Assembly (NCBI RefSeq): GCF_027492855.1
Contig: NZ_JAPUDY010000093.1
Span: 1-43,603, forward strand
Origin: Acidovorax sp.
GTDB lineage: Bacteria > Pseudomonadota > Gammaproteobacteria > Burkholderiales > Burkholderiaceae_C
DNA length: 43,603 bases
Direction: 5' to 3'
Shown here: piece by piece, positions 36,358 to 43,603 of the stretch
How the letters are laid out: every line of letters starts with the position of its first letter
How positions within the stretch are numbered: the first letter of the stretch is position 1
Notes under the pieces: generated by a model
What the model was told of the DNA's origin: nothing
Database searches by the model: none
Seen by the model: only the letters and a program-made list of their open reading frames with translations
Position numbers and translations under genes: made by a program

Positions 36358-38386
36358 GCAGCGCCTGCAAGGCCTCGCTAAACGCCTCCTCTGACTCGAG
36401 CCGCCGCATCGGCGGCAGCGCGGCCAGCAAACGCTTGCCGTAGCCCATGGTGGCAAGCCGGGTGTCGCCCACCACCAAAATCCCCCGGTCCGACTCCCGC
36501 CGGATCAACCGCCCTGCTCCCTGCTTGAGGGCCACCGCTGCCTCGGGCAGTGCATAGGCCTTGAAGGCCTTGCCCCCGGCTTTTTCGATGCGCTGCGTGC
36601 GCGCTTCGACCAAAGGGTCGCCCGGCGGCGGAAAAGGCAGCTTGTCGATGACCACGAGCTGCAGCGCATCTCCCGGCACATCAAAGCCTTCCCAGAAGGT
36701 GGCGGAAGCCACCAGCACGCAGCCCCTCTGGCCGTGTTCAGCCCCTTCACGAAAACGCTCCATCAGCCGTCGCTTAGGCCACTCACCCTGCACCAGCACC
36801 TCCAGCGTCCCTGTCGCATCAAACCGGGCCTTGAGCGCATCGCCAATGGCCCGCAAAGCCTTGAGCGTGGTGGTGAGCACCAGTGTGCGCCCGCCAAGCA
36901 TCTCTGCAGCATCTCCCACCCATTGCGCCAACATGCGGCTGTGCGACGGGTCCGCAGGCGAAGGCAGGTGGCGCGGCACGTACAACGCAGCCTGCGTGGG
37001 GTAGTCAAAGGGGCTGGCCACCCGCAATATCTCCGCATCCTGCAGCCCGGCGCGCTCCGTGAACCAGGTCAGCCGCTCATCGTCGCCCAGGGTGGCCGAG
37101 GTGAAGATCCAGGCCCGGCCTGGGCCGGTGGGGGGGGCGTCGGGCCAACCATCGTCACCCTCCTGCGAGGATTCGGCGGACGACACCAGCAAACGCGTGC
37201 GCATGGCCTCAGCGATGTCCAGCGGGGATTCGATCATGCGCAGCTGCGTGCCCACATCCACCCAGCGCACCACATCGGGGTCGCCAGGACCTGAGAACCG
37301 GGCCAGGCGCGCCAGCAGTTCGGAGCCCCGCTCGTACAGGCGCACAAAGTCCGGAGCGATCTCGCTGACCGTGTCGAGCGCCTCCTGGGCCTGCACGCAG
37401 GCCAGCGCCACGCCGCGCACAGCGCTGCGCCAGTCGCCGTCCGGCACACCCTCTGGGGTGTCGTCCGTCCAGCGCAGCTTGGCGCCGCCCACCGAAGTCC
37501 CAGCCATGCCTGCCGCCAGGCGCAGATCCCGCGCGGACATTTCCACCAGGCGAGACAGCCCCACCCAGTCTGCAAGGCCCCTGGCATGCTGCAGGCCCGC
37601 AGCCAGCAAGTCCCTGCTGAAGTCCATCACCTGCCCGGTGGATAGCTGCGTACCCAGAAACTGCACCCCGGTCTCGTTGATCTGGTGCGCTTCGTCGAAC
37701 ACCACCACACGCACCGTGGGCAACAGCTCGGCCATGCCCGACTCGCGCACCGCTACGTCGGCAAAAAAGAGATGGTGGTTGATGACCACGATATCGGCCG
37801 CCAACGCCTCACGCCGCGCGCGGTGCACATGGCATTCGCGGAACCGGGGGCATTGCGAGCCCAGGCAGTTCTCGCGGGTGGATGTGACCAGGGGAATCAC
37901 GGGCGAACGGTCGTCCAGCCCGGTCAGCTCCGCCAGGTCACCCGACTGGGTGTGGCGCGACCAGTCTTCCACCTTGGCCAGCACGCGCGCCACGCCCCGG
38001 TCCTGCGCCAGCAGGTCCTGGCGCGCCTGCTCCATGCGGTAAAGGCACAGGTAGCTGGCCCGCCCTTTGAGCAGCGCCATGCGCACGGGCAGGCCCAGCG
38101 TCTGGACAAGCCGGGGCAGATCGCGCGCGAAAAGCTGGTCTTGCAGTGCCTTGGTGGCGGTGGACAAGAGCACCCGCTCGCCACTCAGCAGGGCGGGAAC
38201 CAGGTAGGAGAAGGTCTTGCCGACCCCGGTGCCCGCTTCCACCACCAGGGCGCCGCCCTCTTCGATGGTGCGCGCCACGGCCATCGCCATCTGGGTTTGC
38301 CCCTCGCGGGGCTGAAAATGCGCATCGGCCCGCGCCAGCACACCGCCGGGGGCAAATACCTCCGGCACCATGTCCAGCAGTGCCAT
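36320..38386 (-). CDS. ATP-dependent DNA helicase, DinG/YoaA (XPD-like iron-sulfur) family
   Basis: A 688-residue superfamily 2 helicase. Walker A is AGTGVGKT (51-58) and the DEAH box is at 231-234 in VVFDEAHQIN. Four cysteines, C114 in YLCLYRM and C174, C179 and C185 in ENCLGSQCPRFREC, are placed as in the 4Fe-4S cluster of XPD/DinG. The C-terminal motor half has SATLGDDERLTWF, FWEGFDVPG and QGAGRLIRRESDRG. The family unwinds DNA 5' to 3' and acts on R-loops and damaged forks. The size fits YoaA/DinG; there is no exonuclease domain. Its ATG overlaps the stop of the YdcH-like gene by one base, so it is translationally coupled to it. Confidence 0.93.
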   Translation of the reverse strand: MALLDMVPEVFAPGGVLARADAHFQPREGQTQMAMAVARTIEEGGALVVEAGTGVGKTFSYLVPALLSGERVLLSTATKALQDQLFARDLPRLVQTLGLPVRMALLKGRASYLCLYRMEQARQDLLAQDRGVARVLAKVEDWSRHTQSGDLAELTGLDDRSPVIPLVTSTRENCLGSQCPRFRECHVHRARREALAADIVVINHHLFFADVAVRESGMAELLPTVRVVVFDEAHQINETGVQFLGTQLSTGQVMDFSRDLLAAGLQHARGLADWVGLSRLVEMSARDLRLAAGMAGTSVGGAKLRWTDDTPEGVPDGDWRSAVRGVALACVQAQEALDTVSEIAPDFVRLYERGSELLARLARFSGPGDPDVVRWVDVGTQLRMIESPLDIAEAMRTRLLVSSAESSQEGDDGWPDAPPTGPGRAWIFTSATLGDDERLTWFTERAGLQDAEILRVASPFDYPTQAALYVPRHLPSPADPSHSRMLAQWVGDAAEMLGGRTLVLTTTLKALRAIGDALKARFDATGTLEVLVQGEWPKRRLMERFREGAEHGQRGCVLVASATFWEGFDVPGDALQLVVIDKLPFPPPGDPLVEARTQRIEKAGGKAFKAYALPEAAVALKQGAGRLIRRESDRGILVVGDTRLATMGYGKRLLAALPPMRRLESEEAFSEALQALLTRPSTTDPTCP

Positions 38387-38589
38387 CAGGCGGGCTCTTG
38401 TGGCTGCAGCTCGCGCTCCAGCCGGTCCATGGCATCGCGCAGCGCCAGCCGACGCTTCTTCAGGCGGCGCAGCGTCAGCTCGTCAGGCACCACATCGGGG
38501 GCGCACCGGTCAATCAGCGCATCAAGGTCCGCATGCTCCATGCGCAACTCGATCAGCTGTCTGTGGGGGGAGTGGAGACTGGGGTTCAA
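38386..38589 (-). CDS. YdcH-like (DUF465) small coiled-coil protein
   Basis: A small protein of 67 residues if started at TTG 38589, or 51 from ATG 38541. The longer form is preferred because the first heptad-like helix HRQLIELRMEHADLDALID runs across the internal Met, and family members are usually 65-75 residues long. The second helix has LTLRRLKKRRLALRDAMDRL, the typical LKKxRLxLKD pattern of DUF465/SlyX-like proteins. It probably forms an antiparallel helical hairpin or dimer. Function is unknown. Its stop and the helicase start overlap (TGATG), suggesting matched expression. Confidence 0.75.
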   Translation of the reverse strand: MNPSLHSPHRQLIELRMEHADLDALIDRCAPDVVPDELTLRRLKKRRLALRDAMDRLERELQPQEPA

Positions 38590-38697
38590 GGCAGGGGCGG
38601 CGCTGGCATGGCGAAAATGCCACACGCGGGCGGATAATACGCGCTTGGCCCGTTTTCTACGACGAGCGTTTGCGCGCACGCCCCCACAATCACCAGC

Positions 38698-39504
38698 ATG
38701 ACCAAAGCGTTTCGCCTTATAGCGTCCACCGGCATCCACAAGGGTGACCGTGAATACCAGCAAGACCAGGTCGCCCTGATCGCCCACGAGCGGCACAACG
38801 GCTGCGTGCTGGGCGTAGTGGCCGACGGCATGGGAGGCCGCAGCGGCGGGCGCAAGGCTTCCGACCAGGTCATGATGACGGCACGCCAGTTGTTCGAGCG
38901 CTACTCGCCCGACACCGACGATCCAGTGTCCATGCTCAAGAACATGGTCGAAGAGGCCCACATCGTCATCCGGTTGACGGCCATTTCGGCGGAACAAGAG
39001 CCCCACAGCACGATTGCGGCCTTTCTGATCAACCCACGGGGCGATTGCCACTGGGTGCATGCGGGCGACTCGCGCATCTACCACTTCCAGGGCTCGCGCA
39101 TGGTGTTTCGCACCAACGACCACTCCTACGTTCAGGCGCTGGTGGACCGGGGCGAGTTGACCGAGGCCGAGGCCAACAACCACCCGCACTCCAACATCCT
39201 GGTTGGCTGCCTGGGCACCGAGAGCGATCCCCCCATCACCACCCACATCATTCCGCAACTGCAGCCAGGTGATGTGCTGCTCGCTTGCAGCGATGGCGTG
39301 TGGCACTACTTCTCGCCCACCGAGCTGGCCTCGGTGGTGGACTCGTTGTCTCCCAGGGAGGCTACGGAGTTTCTGATCGAAAAGGCCCGCACCCGGGCGC
39401 GCGGCGGCGGCGACAACCTGTCGTTGGCCATCGTGAAGATCGAGGCCCTGGCAGAAGACAAAAAGGTGGCACGCCTTGTTCCCATCGACGCCAGCCGTGC
39501 CTGA
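38698..39504 (+). CDS. PP2C-family protein phosphatase (Stp1-like)
   Basis: A 268-residue soluble phosphatase. Metal-binding PP2C motifs are present: VADGMGGRSGG with D43, HAGDSRIY with D124, ACSDGVW with D199, and RGGGDNLSLAIV with D239. The first motif reads REYQQDQ instead of the usual RxxNED, keeping the Asp but not the Asn-Glu. It removes phosphate from Ser/Thr (or Arg) residues with two Mn or Mg ions. It is likely to oppose a Hanks-type kinase, and the one at 23284-24627 is a candidate partner about 14 kb away. It is transcribed divergently from the YdcH/helicase pair, across a gap with a shared AT-rich GATAAT at 38633-38638. Confidence 0.93.
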   Translation: MTKAFRLIASTGIHKGDREYQQDQVALIAHERHNGCVLGVVADGMGGRSGGRKASDQVMMTARQLFERYSPDTDDPVSMLKNMVEEAHIVIRLTAISAEQEPHSTIAAFLINPRGDCHWVHAGDSRIYHFQGSRMVFRTNDHSYVQALVDRGELTEAEANNHPHSNILVGCLGTESDPPITTHIIPQLQPGDVLLACSDGVWHYFSPTELASVVDSLSPREATEFLIEKARTRARGGGDNLSLAIVKIEALAEDKKVARLVPIDASRA

Positions 39505-39609
39505 TTGCCCGCCAGATCGCGGCATTGCACTGACTCACAACACCTGAGCATCGCGCTCAAGGCTCATCACCGCGCGCTACGACAAAGCCCCCTGCTCTGC
39601 AGCAGCCCA

Positions 39610-40266
39610 TCAACGCGTGGGCAGCGGCGCGGCGGGCTTGCGGCCTTGTTCGGCGGCATCGGCTTGAGATTTCTCGACCCGCGCGCGGCGCTCTTCTGCC
39701 ACCTTGAGGGTCTCAGCATGGCGGGCACGCGCCTTGGCGGCGCGGTCTGCGCTGGCGGCAGCCCGCTGGGCATGCTCGCTGTCTTGCTGTTGTATGCGAC
39801 TGCGCTGCTGCTGCGCGCGCTGTTCGGCCTCATGGCCCCGCTGCGCCTTGGCGGCCTGGGGGTCGACCGGCGCCTTGCGCAGTGAGGGATCGGCGCCTTT
39901 ACCGGCGGGCGGCACGGGTTTATTCCGTTCTTCAATGGAGCGCAGACGCTCGGCCGCCTTCTCGCGGCGTTCGGCGTCGTTCAGCTCCACCTCTTGCGTA
40001 CGCAGGCGGTCCGTGGCTCCGCGCACGCGGGCGCGAACCTCGCGCAGACAATCTTCCACTGCAAAACGCTGATAGCAAGCCGCCTCGTCCTTCTGGCGCC
40101 CGGCCGCCAAAACCTCGCGCTCGTGGCGAATGCGCTCGTGCTCTGCCTTGCGGTGGGCTGCGGCAGCCGCCAATTCGGTGTCTTGTGGCGTTGCCGTGGC
40201 CCACACTGAGGCCAGAGGCAGCAACAGCAACGCCCCGAGCAAGGTCGTGCGCAAAATTTGAATCAT
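39610..40266 (-). CDS. Exported coiled-coil protein of unknown function
   Basis: A 218-residue protein from ATG 40266, which overlaps the zapE stop by four bases (ATGA). A signal peptide (IQILRTTLLGALLLLPLA, cleavage near VWATA) precedes a highly charged, Ala/Arg/Glu/Gln-rich region that should be almost entirely coiled coil. A short motif AACYQRFAVEDCLREVR (62-78) has two cysteines, C64 and C73, that could form a disulfide in the periplasm. The middle and end are rich in Lys/Gln/Ala with a proline-rich close KPAAPLPTR. I do not recognise the family. Coupling to zapE suggests a link to cell division or envelope stress. Confidence 0.75.
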   Translation of the reverse strand: MIQILRTTLLGALLLLPLASVWATATPQDTELAAAAAHRKAEHERIRHEREVLAAGRQKDEAACYQRFAVEDCLREVRARVRGATDRLRTQEVELNDAERREKAAERLRSIEERNKPVPPAGKGADPSLRKAPVDPQAAKAQRGHEAEQRAQQQRSRIQQQDSEHAQRAAASADRAAKARARHAETLKVAEERRARVEKSQADAAEQGRKPAAPLPTR

Positions 40267-41360
40267 GTCAGACCCGTATCCACGGTGCGGCGCTCCAGCG
40301 CCAGGAATTCCTTGGACTGCATCTCGTTGAGACGCGAGACCGTGCGCGGAAACTCGTGCGCCAATGGCCCTTCGGTGTAGAGCTGCTCTGGCGGCACAGC
40401 GGCCGACATGATGAGCTTGACACGCCGGTCGTACAGCACGTCCACCAGCCAGGTGAAGCGCCGCGCGGGCGATGCCATGCTCACCGGCATGTAAGGCACG
40501 TCCGAAAGCAGCACCGTGTGGAACTGCGTGGCAATCTCCAGGTAGTCGTTCTGCGAACGTGGGCCGCCACACAGTGTTTTGAAGTCGAACCACACCACCC
40601 CACCCGCCTTGCGCCGGGCGCGGATCTCGCGCTGCTCGATGTGCAGCACCGGGTCTTCGTCGTGTACCTCGGCCAACTGGTCGAACGCTGTGTTCATCGC
40701 CGCGTCGGCCTCCGGGCCGAGGGGTGTGTGGTACAGCTTGACCTGCTCCAGCGTGCGGCGACGGTAGTCGGTGCCGTTGTCCACGTTGATGACTTCGAGC
40801 TTGCGCTTGAGCAGCTCAATGGCCGGCAGGATGCGGTCGCGGTGCAGGCCGTTCGGATACAACTCGTCCGGCTGGAAGTTGGACGTGGTCACAAAACCTA
40901 CGCCGTTGTCGAACAGCGCTACCAGCAGGCGGTGCAGGATCATCGCGTCAGTGATGTCCGCCACGTGAAACTCGTCAAAACAGATGAGCTTGTAACGCTT
41001 AGCAATACGCTCGCCCAATACATCGAGCGGGTTCTGCGTGCCCTGCAGGCCAACCAGCTCACGATGCACCTCGCGCATGAACTCGTGGAAATGCAGGCGC
41101 ACCTTGCGCTTCAAGGGCACAGCGTTAAAAAAGCACTCCATCAGGAAGCTCTTGCCACGGCCCACGCCACCATACATGTACACGCCGCGCGGCACATCGG
41201 GGCGGTTGATCAGCTTCTTGATCGCGTTGGAGCGCTGGGCCTTGTAGGCGGCCCATTCATCGGCACAGCGCTGCAAGGCATCCACGGCCCGCAATTGGGC
41301 CGGGTCGCTTTGGTAGCCTTTGGCGGCCAGCTCGGCCAGATACGCCTGTTTGACAGTCAC
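40263..41360 (-). CDS. zapE: Cell division protein ZapE (AFG1-like ATPase)
   Basis: A 365-residue AAA-type ATPase. Walker A is GGVGRGKS (64-71), Walker B is KLICFDEFHVAD with D129 and E130, and the family features VRLHFHEFMREVHREL and FVTTSNFQPDELYPNGLHRD are clear. ZapE associates with FtsZ at the division site and destabilises FtsZ polymers in E. coli; the mitochondrial AFG1 homologues act in protein quality control. It has no signal peptide or membrane helix. The start MTVKQAYLAEL is close to the usual N-terminus. It is followed, with overlap, by an exported coiled-coil protein gene. Confidence 0.94.
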   Translation of the reverse strand: MTVKQAYLAELAAKGYQSDPAQLRAVDALQRCADEWAAYKAQRSNAIKKLINRPDVPRGVYMYGGVGRGKSFLMECFFNAVPLKRKVRLHFHEFMREVHRELVGLQGTQNPLDVLGERIAKRYKLICFDEFHVADITDAMILHRLLVALFDNGVGFVTTSNFQPDELYPNGLHRDRILPAIELLKRKLEVINVDNGTDYRRRTLEQVKLYHTPLGPEADAAMNTAFDQLAEVHDEDPVLHIEQREIRARRKAGGVVWFDFKTLCGGPRSQNDYLEIATQFHTVLLSDVPYMPVSMASPARRFTWLVDVLYDRRVKLIMSAAVPPEQLYTEGPLAHEFPRTVSRLNEMQSKEFLALERRTVDTGLT

Positions 41361-41382
41361 GGGATGGGCACCACTCTGATAC

Positions 41383-41440
41383 TATGAATTTGATAGCTGC
41401 CAGCGCTTGATTATCAAGCGCTAGAGCCTGTTTTCATTCA
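41383..41440 (+). repeat. Intergenic repeat copy R7 (best-preserved)
   Basis: The core AGCGCTTGA-TTA-TCAAGCGCT (41402-41422) is a perfect 9-bp palindrome, flanked by ATTTGATAGCTGCC on the left and AGAGCCTGTTTTCATTCAAA on the right. It fills the gap between lpdA and zapE, and defines the family consensus used here. Confidence 0.8.
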
Positions 41441-41444
41441 AAGT

Positions 41445-42872
41445 TCAGAAGTTGAGGGTGCGCTTGTCCACAGCCAGGGCTGCTTCCTTGGTGGCTTCGG
41501 AGAGCGACGGGTGCGCATGGCAGATGCGTGCGATGTCTTCGCTGCTGGCCTTGAACTCCATGGCCACCACGGCTTCGGAGATCAGCTCGCTGGCCATCGG
41601 GCCCACGATGTGCACGCCCAGGATTTCGTCGGTCTCTGCGTCGGCCAGCATCTTGACCATGCCGGTGGTGTCGCCCAGCGCGCGCGCGCGGCCGTTGGCC
41701 AGGAAGGGGAAGCTGCCTGCCTTGTACTTCACGCCATCGGCCTTGAGCTGCTGCTCGGTGCGGCCCACCCAGGCGATCTCGGGGCTGGTGTAGATGACCC
41801 AAGGCACGGTGTTGAAGTTGACGTGACCGTGCTGGCCAGCGATGCGCTCGGCCACGGCAACACCCTCTTCCTCAGCCTTGTGCGCCAGCATGGGGCCGCG
41901 CACCACGTCGCCCACCGCCCACACGCCAGGCAGGTTCGTCCGGCAATCGGCATCAACCACGATGGCGCCGCGCTCGTCCAGGGCCAGGCCCACGGCTTCG
42001 GTATTCAGGCCGATGGTGTTGGGCACACGGCCGATGGAGACGATCAGCTTGTCCACGTCCAGCGCCTGGGCTTCGCCCTTGGCGTTGGTATAGGCAATGT
42101 TCACGCCCTTCTTGCCGGTCTTGATCTCGCCGACCTTCACGCCCAGCTCGATCTTCAAGCCCTGCTTGTCGAAGGCCTTCTTGGCCTCCTTGGCGATCTG
42201 CTCGTCCACCGCGCCCAGGAAGGTTGGCAGACCTTCGAGGATGGTGACTTCAGCGCCCAGGCGGCGCCACACAGAGCCCATTTCCAGGCCGATCACGCCC
42301 GAGCCGATCAGGCCGAGCTTCTTGGGCACAGCGCCCACACGCAGCGCGCCGTCGTTGGACAGCACCAGCTCTTCGTCGAACGGTGTGCCGGGCAGCGCAC
42401 GGGCGTTGGAGCCGGTGGCGATAATGATTTGCTTGCCCGTGATCGACTCTTCGGCGGCGCCCGCCACCTTGATCTCGTAGCCGCCTTCGGCAGCCTTTAC
42501 GAACGAACCGCGGCCATGGAAAAAGCTGACCTTGTTCTTCTTGAACAGGTACAGGATGCCGTCGTTGTTCTGCTTCACGACGGTGTCCTTGCGGGCAATC
42601 ATCTTGGCCACGTCCATCTTGACGCCCGTGGCGGTGATGCCGTGCTCGGCGAAGTGCTTGTTGGCATGCTCGAAGTGTTCGGACGACTGCAGCAGCGCCT
42701 TGGACGGAATGCAACCCACATTGGTGCAGGTGCCTCCAGGTGCGGGGCCGCCCTTGTCGTTCTTCCACTCATCGATACAGGCCACGTTGAAGCCCAGTTG
42801 GGCAGCGCGGATGGCGGCAATGTAGCCACCGGGGCCACCGCCGATGACGATCACATCAAATTGTTTGCTCAT
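41445..42872 (-). CDS. lpdA: Dihydrolipoyl dehydrogenase (E3 of 2-oxoglutarate dehydrogenase)
   Basis: A 475-residue flavoprotein. ATG 42872 gives the normal start [17 protein letters not shown] with the FAD-binding glycine motif; an alternative TTG at 42887 would add five residues. The redox-active disulfide is C49/C54 in [13 protein letters not shown]. The NAD-binding region has [13 protein letters not shown]. The catalytic pair H454/E459 lies in [13 protein letters not shown] near the C-terminus. It reoxidises dihydrolipoyl groups and makes NADH. Because it follows odhB on the same strand by 90 bp, it most likely serves the 2-oxoglutarate dehydrogenase complex of the TCA cycle. Confidence 0.96.
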   Translation of the reverse strand: MSKQFDVIVIGGGPGGYIAAIRAAQLGFNVACIDEWKNDKGGPAPGGTCTNVGCIPSKALLQSSEHFEHANKHFAEHGITATGVKMDVAKMIARKDTVVKQNNDGILYLFKKNKVSFFHGRGSFVKAAEGGYEIKVAGAAEESITGKQIIIATGSNARALPGTPFDEELVLSNDGALRVGAVPKKLGLIGSGVIGLEMGSVWRRLGAEVTILEGLPTFLGAVDEQIAKEAKKAFDKQGLKIELGVKVGEIKTGKKGVNIAYTNAKGEAQALDVDKLIVSIGRVPNTIGLNTEAVGLALDERGAIVVDADCRTNLPGVWAVGDVVRGPMLAHKAEEEGVAVAERIAGQHGHVNFNTVPWVIYTSPEIAWVGRTEQQLKADGVKYKAGSFPFLANGRARALGDTTGMVKMLADAETDEILGVHIVGPMASELISEAVVAMEFKASSEDIARICHAHPSLSEATKEAALAVDKRTLNF

Positions 42873-42904
42873 GTCGGTCTCACTCAATCATTCATTGGCA
42901 AAAA

Positions 42905-42949
42905 GACCCACCGGCGGGCGCGGCCAGTGGCCGGCCACGCGGGTGGGTC
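42905..42949. promoter_or_regulatory. Stem-loop between odhB and lpdA
   Basis: GACCCACC (42905-42912) pairs perfectly with GGTGGGTC (42942-42949), with partly paired GC-rich sequence including GGCC blocks in between. There is no T-tract on the minus strand, so it is more likely an mRNA-processing or stability element than a full terminator. Confidence 0.5.
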
Positions 42950-42962
42950 GATTCAGGGTCTA

Positions 42963-43603
42963 TCAGATGTCAAAAAGAAGGCGCGATGGATCTTCCAGCG
43001 CATCCTTCATCGCCACCAGGCCCAACACGGCTTCGCGGCCGTCGATGATGCGGTGGTCGTAGGACATGGCCAAGTAGTTCATCGGGCGCACCACAACCTG
43101 GCCGTTTTCAACCATGGCACGGTCCTTGGTGGCGTGCACGCCCAGGATGGCCGACTGCGGTGGGTTGATGATGGGGGTGGACATCATCGAGCCGAAGGTG
43201 CCGCCATTGCTGATGGAGAAGGTGCCGCCGGTCATTTCTTCAATGCCCAGCTTGCCTTCGGCCGCCTTCTTGCCGAATTCGGCGATCTTCTTTTCGATAT
43301 CGGCAAAGCTCATCTGGTCTGCATTGCGCAGAATGGGCACCACCAGACCACGGGGCGAGCCCACGGCGATACCGATGTCGAAATAGCCGTGATAGACGAT
43401 GTCGTTGCCGTCCACCGAAGCGTTGAGTACGGGATACTTCTTCAGGGCATGCACGGCGGCCTTCACGAAGAAGGACATGAAGCCCAGCTTGGTGCCGTGC
43501 TCTTTGGTGAAGGCATCCTGGAACTTCTTGCGCAGGTCCATCACCGGGGCCATGTTCACTTCGTTGAACGTGGTCAGGATGGCGTTGGTCGATTGCGACT
43601 GCA
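42963..43603 (-). CDS. odhB: Dihydrolipoyllysine succinyltransferase, E2 of 2-oxoglutarate dehydrogenase (5' part outside window)
   Basis: About 212 C-terminal residues of the E2 catalytic domain; the frame is open to the right edge, so the lipoyl and E3-binding domains are not visible. It reads [19 protein letters not shown], typical of SucB/OdhB rather than pyruvate dehydrogenase E2. It ends with the active-site [13 protein letters not shown] (catalytic His) and a final [29 protein letters not shown] lines the CoA channel. The enzyme transfers the succinyl group from lipoate to CoA. With lpdA downstream this is the end of the odhA-odhB-lpdA (sucAB-lpd) operon. Confidence 0.95.
   Translation of the reverse strand, partial: QSQSTNAILTTFNEVNMAPVMDLRKKFQDAFTKEHGTKLGFMSFFVKAAVHALKKYPVLNASVDGNDIVYHGYFDIGIAVGSPRGLVVPILRNADQMSFADIEKKIAEFGKKAAEGKLGIEEMTGGTFSISNGGTFGSMMSTPIINPPQSAILGVHATKDRAMVENGQVVVRPMNYLAMSYDHRIIDGREAVLGLVAMKDALEDPSRLLFDI

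Overview
The window is chromosomal DNA from a GC-rich betaproteobacterium, most likely a member of the Comamonadaceae close to Acidovorax or Diaphorobacter. This rests on codon and GC habit, the gene families present (ClpS/ClpA, BamD, ZapE, OdhB/Lpd and DnaE of betaproteobacterial type), and at least seven copies of a short intergenic repeat of a kind typical of that family. No rRNA, tRNA, CRISPR array, insertion sequence or phage gene was recognised.

Layout. 1-2055: end of a HerA-like ATPase gene (YjgR/DUF853), then a small glycine-rich membrane protein behind a striking triple-repeat operator. 2178-4836: a crotonase carrying the dienoyl-CoA isomerase triad, a threonine/serine dehydratase-like PLP enzyme, and uracil phosphoribosyltransferase (upp). 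5080-13633: a salvage and transport cluster holding a BMP-type binding protein, a lipoprotein nucleosidase, a double ABC ATPase, two permeases, a DUF4230 protein and cytosine deaminase. It is interrupted between the two permeases by an AT-richer GIY-YIG/T5orf172 gene. With upp it makes a route from exported or scavenged nucleosides and bases to UMP.

13750-17428 (minus strand): a YebC-family gene followed by a tightly overlapping four-gene operon, a J-domain protein and three proteins of unknown function. 17688-18917: an SpmA/SpmB-like fused membrane protein. 18997-21312 (minus): a Fur-box-controlled operon, orfX, Mn superoxide dismutase and ZIP metal transporter.

21606-about 23215: a short array of integron gene cassettes (FMN reductase, GNAT acetyltransferase, small membrane protein), delimited by recognisable attC sites, with no integrase in the window. 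This is the most unusual part of the window.

23284-27377 (minus): sbcB, a cystathionine-synthase-like enzyme and a Ser/Thr kinase fused to a cyclic-nucleotide-binding domain. 27569-28906: MltB-type lytic transglycosylase. 28979-31744 (minus): clpS-clpA. 31850-35389 (minus): dnaE, divergent from bamD (35560-36357). 36320-38589 (minus): DinG/YoaA-type helicase and a small YdcH-like protein, divergent from a PP2C phosphatase (38698-39504). 39610-41360 (minus): zapE and a coupled exported coiled-coil protein. 41445-43603 (minus): lpdA and the 3' part of odhB of the 2-oxoglutarate dehydrogenase complex.
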